Source: JAIYDQ01 sp031411055 (GTDB lineage: Bacteria; Planctomycetota; Planctomycetia; Pirellulales; Pirellulaceae). Taken from it: 5,924 nt of DNA. The stretch's first letter is position 1, and every line of letters begins with the position of its first letter. Of this stretch, positions 5,867 to 5,924 are shown piece by piece. Both the position numbers and the translations under genes were made by a program. Where the stretch lies: positions 1-5,924 of the forward strand of contig JANOAI010000542.1 in NCBI GenBank assembly GCA_031411055.1, read 5' to 3'. The notes under the pieces are model-generated. The model was not told the DNA's origin, searched no databases, and worked only from the letters and a program-made list of their open reading frames with translations.

Positions 5867-5924
5867 TTATTCACTAAGCAAACGACCTGCCGCGAACCCT
5901 GCTTGGCCGCCAGATTTGCCGAAG
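5867..5924 (-). CDS. C-terminal end of an unidentified protein (partial)
   Basis: The minus strand reads FGKSGGQAGFAAGRLLSE and then TAA (complement of 5867-5869); the gene enters from beyond the right edge. An intrinsic terminator directly downstream supports a real gene end, and the other two minus-strand frames give less protein-like text or a stop. Eighteen codons are too few to name a family. The small-residue-rich GGQAGFAAG stretch suggests a packed helix, but I do not recognise it. The gene is convergent with mfd; the two inverted-repeat elements lie between them. Confidence 0.5.
   Translation of the reverse strand, partial: FGKSGGQAGFAAGRLLSE

Overview
The window looks like chromosomal DNA of a planctomycete, most likely of the Pirellulaceae. 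The reasons are the composition (about half GC by eye), three protein types I associate with that group (an IS4-like transposase, a three-helix membrane protein and a small double-CxxC protein), and structured intergenic repeats of a kind I recall from those genomes. This assignment rests on recalled family patterns, not on a search.

Layout, left to right. Positions 16-869 are decayed DNA: the N-terminal third of an IS4-like transposase runs, with a change of reading frame near 365, into a membrane-protein gene that has lost its start. Convergent with it, on the minus strand (856-1161), is a small acidic protein with two CxxC pairs and a very good ribosome binding site. A 223-base divergent spacer (1162-1384) holds a hairpin and a plausible sigma70-type promoter reading rightwards. 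Then come the two well-supported housekeeping genes, rsmG (16S rRNA m7G methyltransferase, 1385-2068) and mfd (transcription-repair coupling factor, 2075-5359), six bases apart on the plus strand and probably co-transcribed. Both look complete, with all key motifs present.

The most interesting stretch is 5356-5739, just behind mfd. CTAG occurs at 5356, 5546 and 5736, exactly 190 bases apart. Between these sites lie two different inverted-repeat elements of 194 bases each, which share the central CTAG and have the same terminal octamer (CTAGAGCA...TGCTCTAG). The first contains a three-hairpin, cloverleaf-like core. The second is an imperfect palindrome along much of its length. They look like two small non-autonomous transposable elements (MITE-like) inserted head to tail. 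The mfd stop codon lies inside the first CTAG.

The right edge holds a minus-strand intrinsic terminator (5830-5857) and the last 18 codons of a minus-strand gene that enters from outside the window. In function, rsmG and mfd link ribosome maturation to transcription-coupled DNA repair only through their shared operon. The remaining features are genome debris or mobile repeats. I found no phage, CRISPR or defence system.
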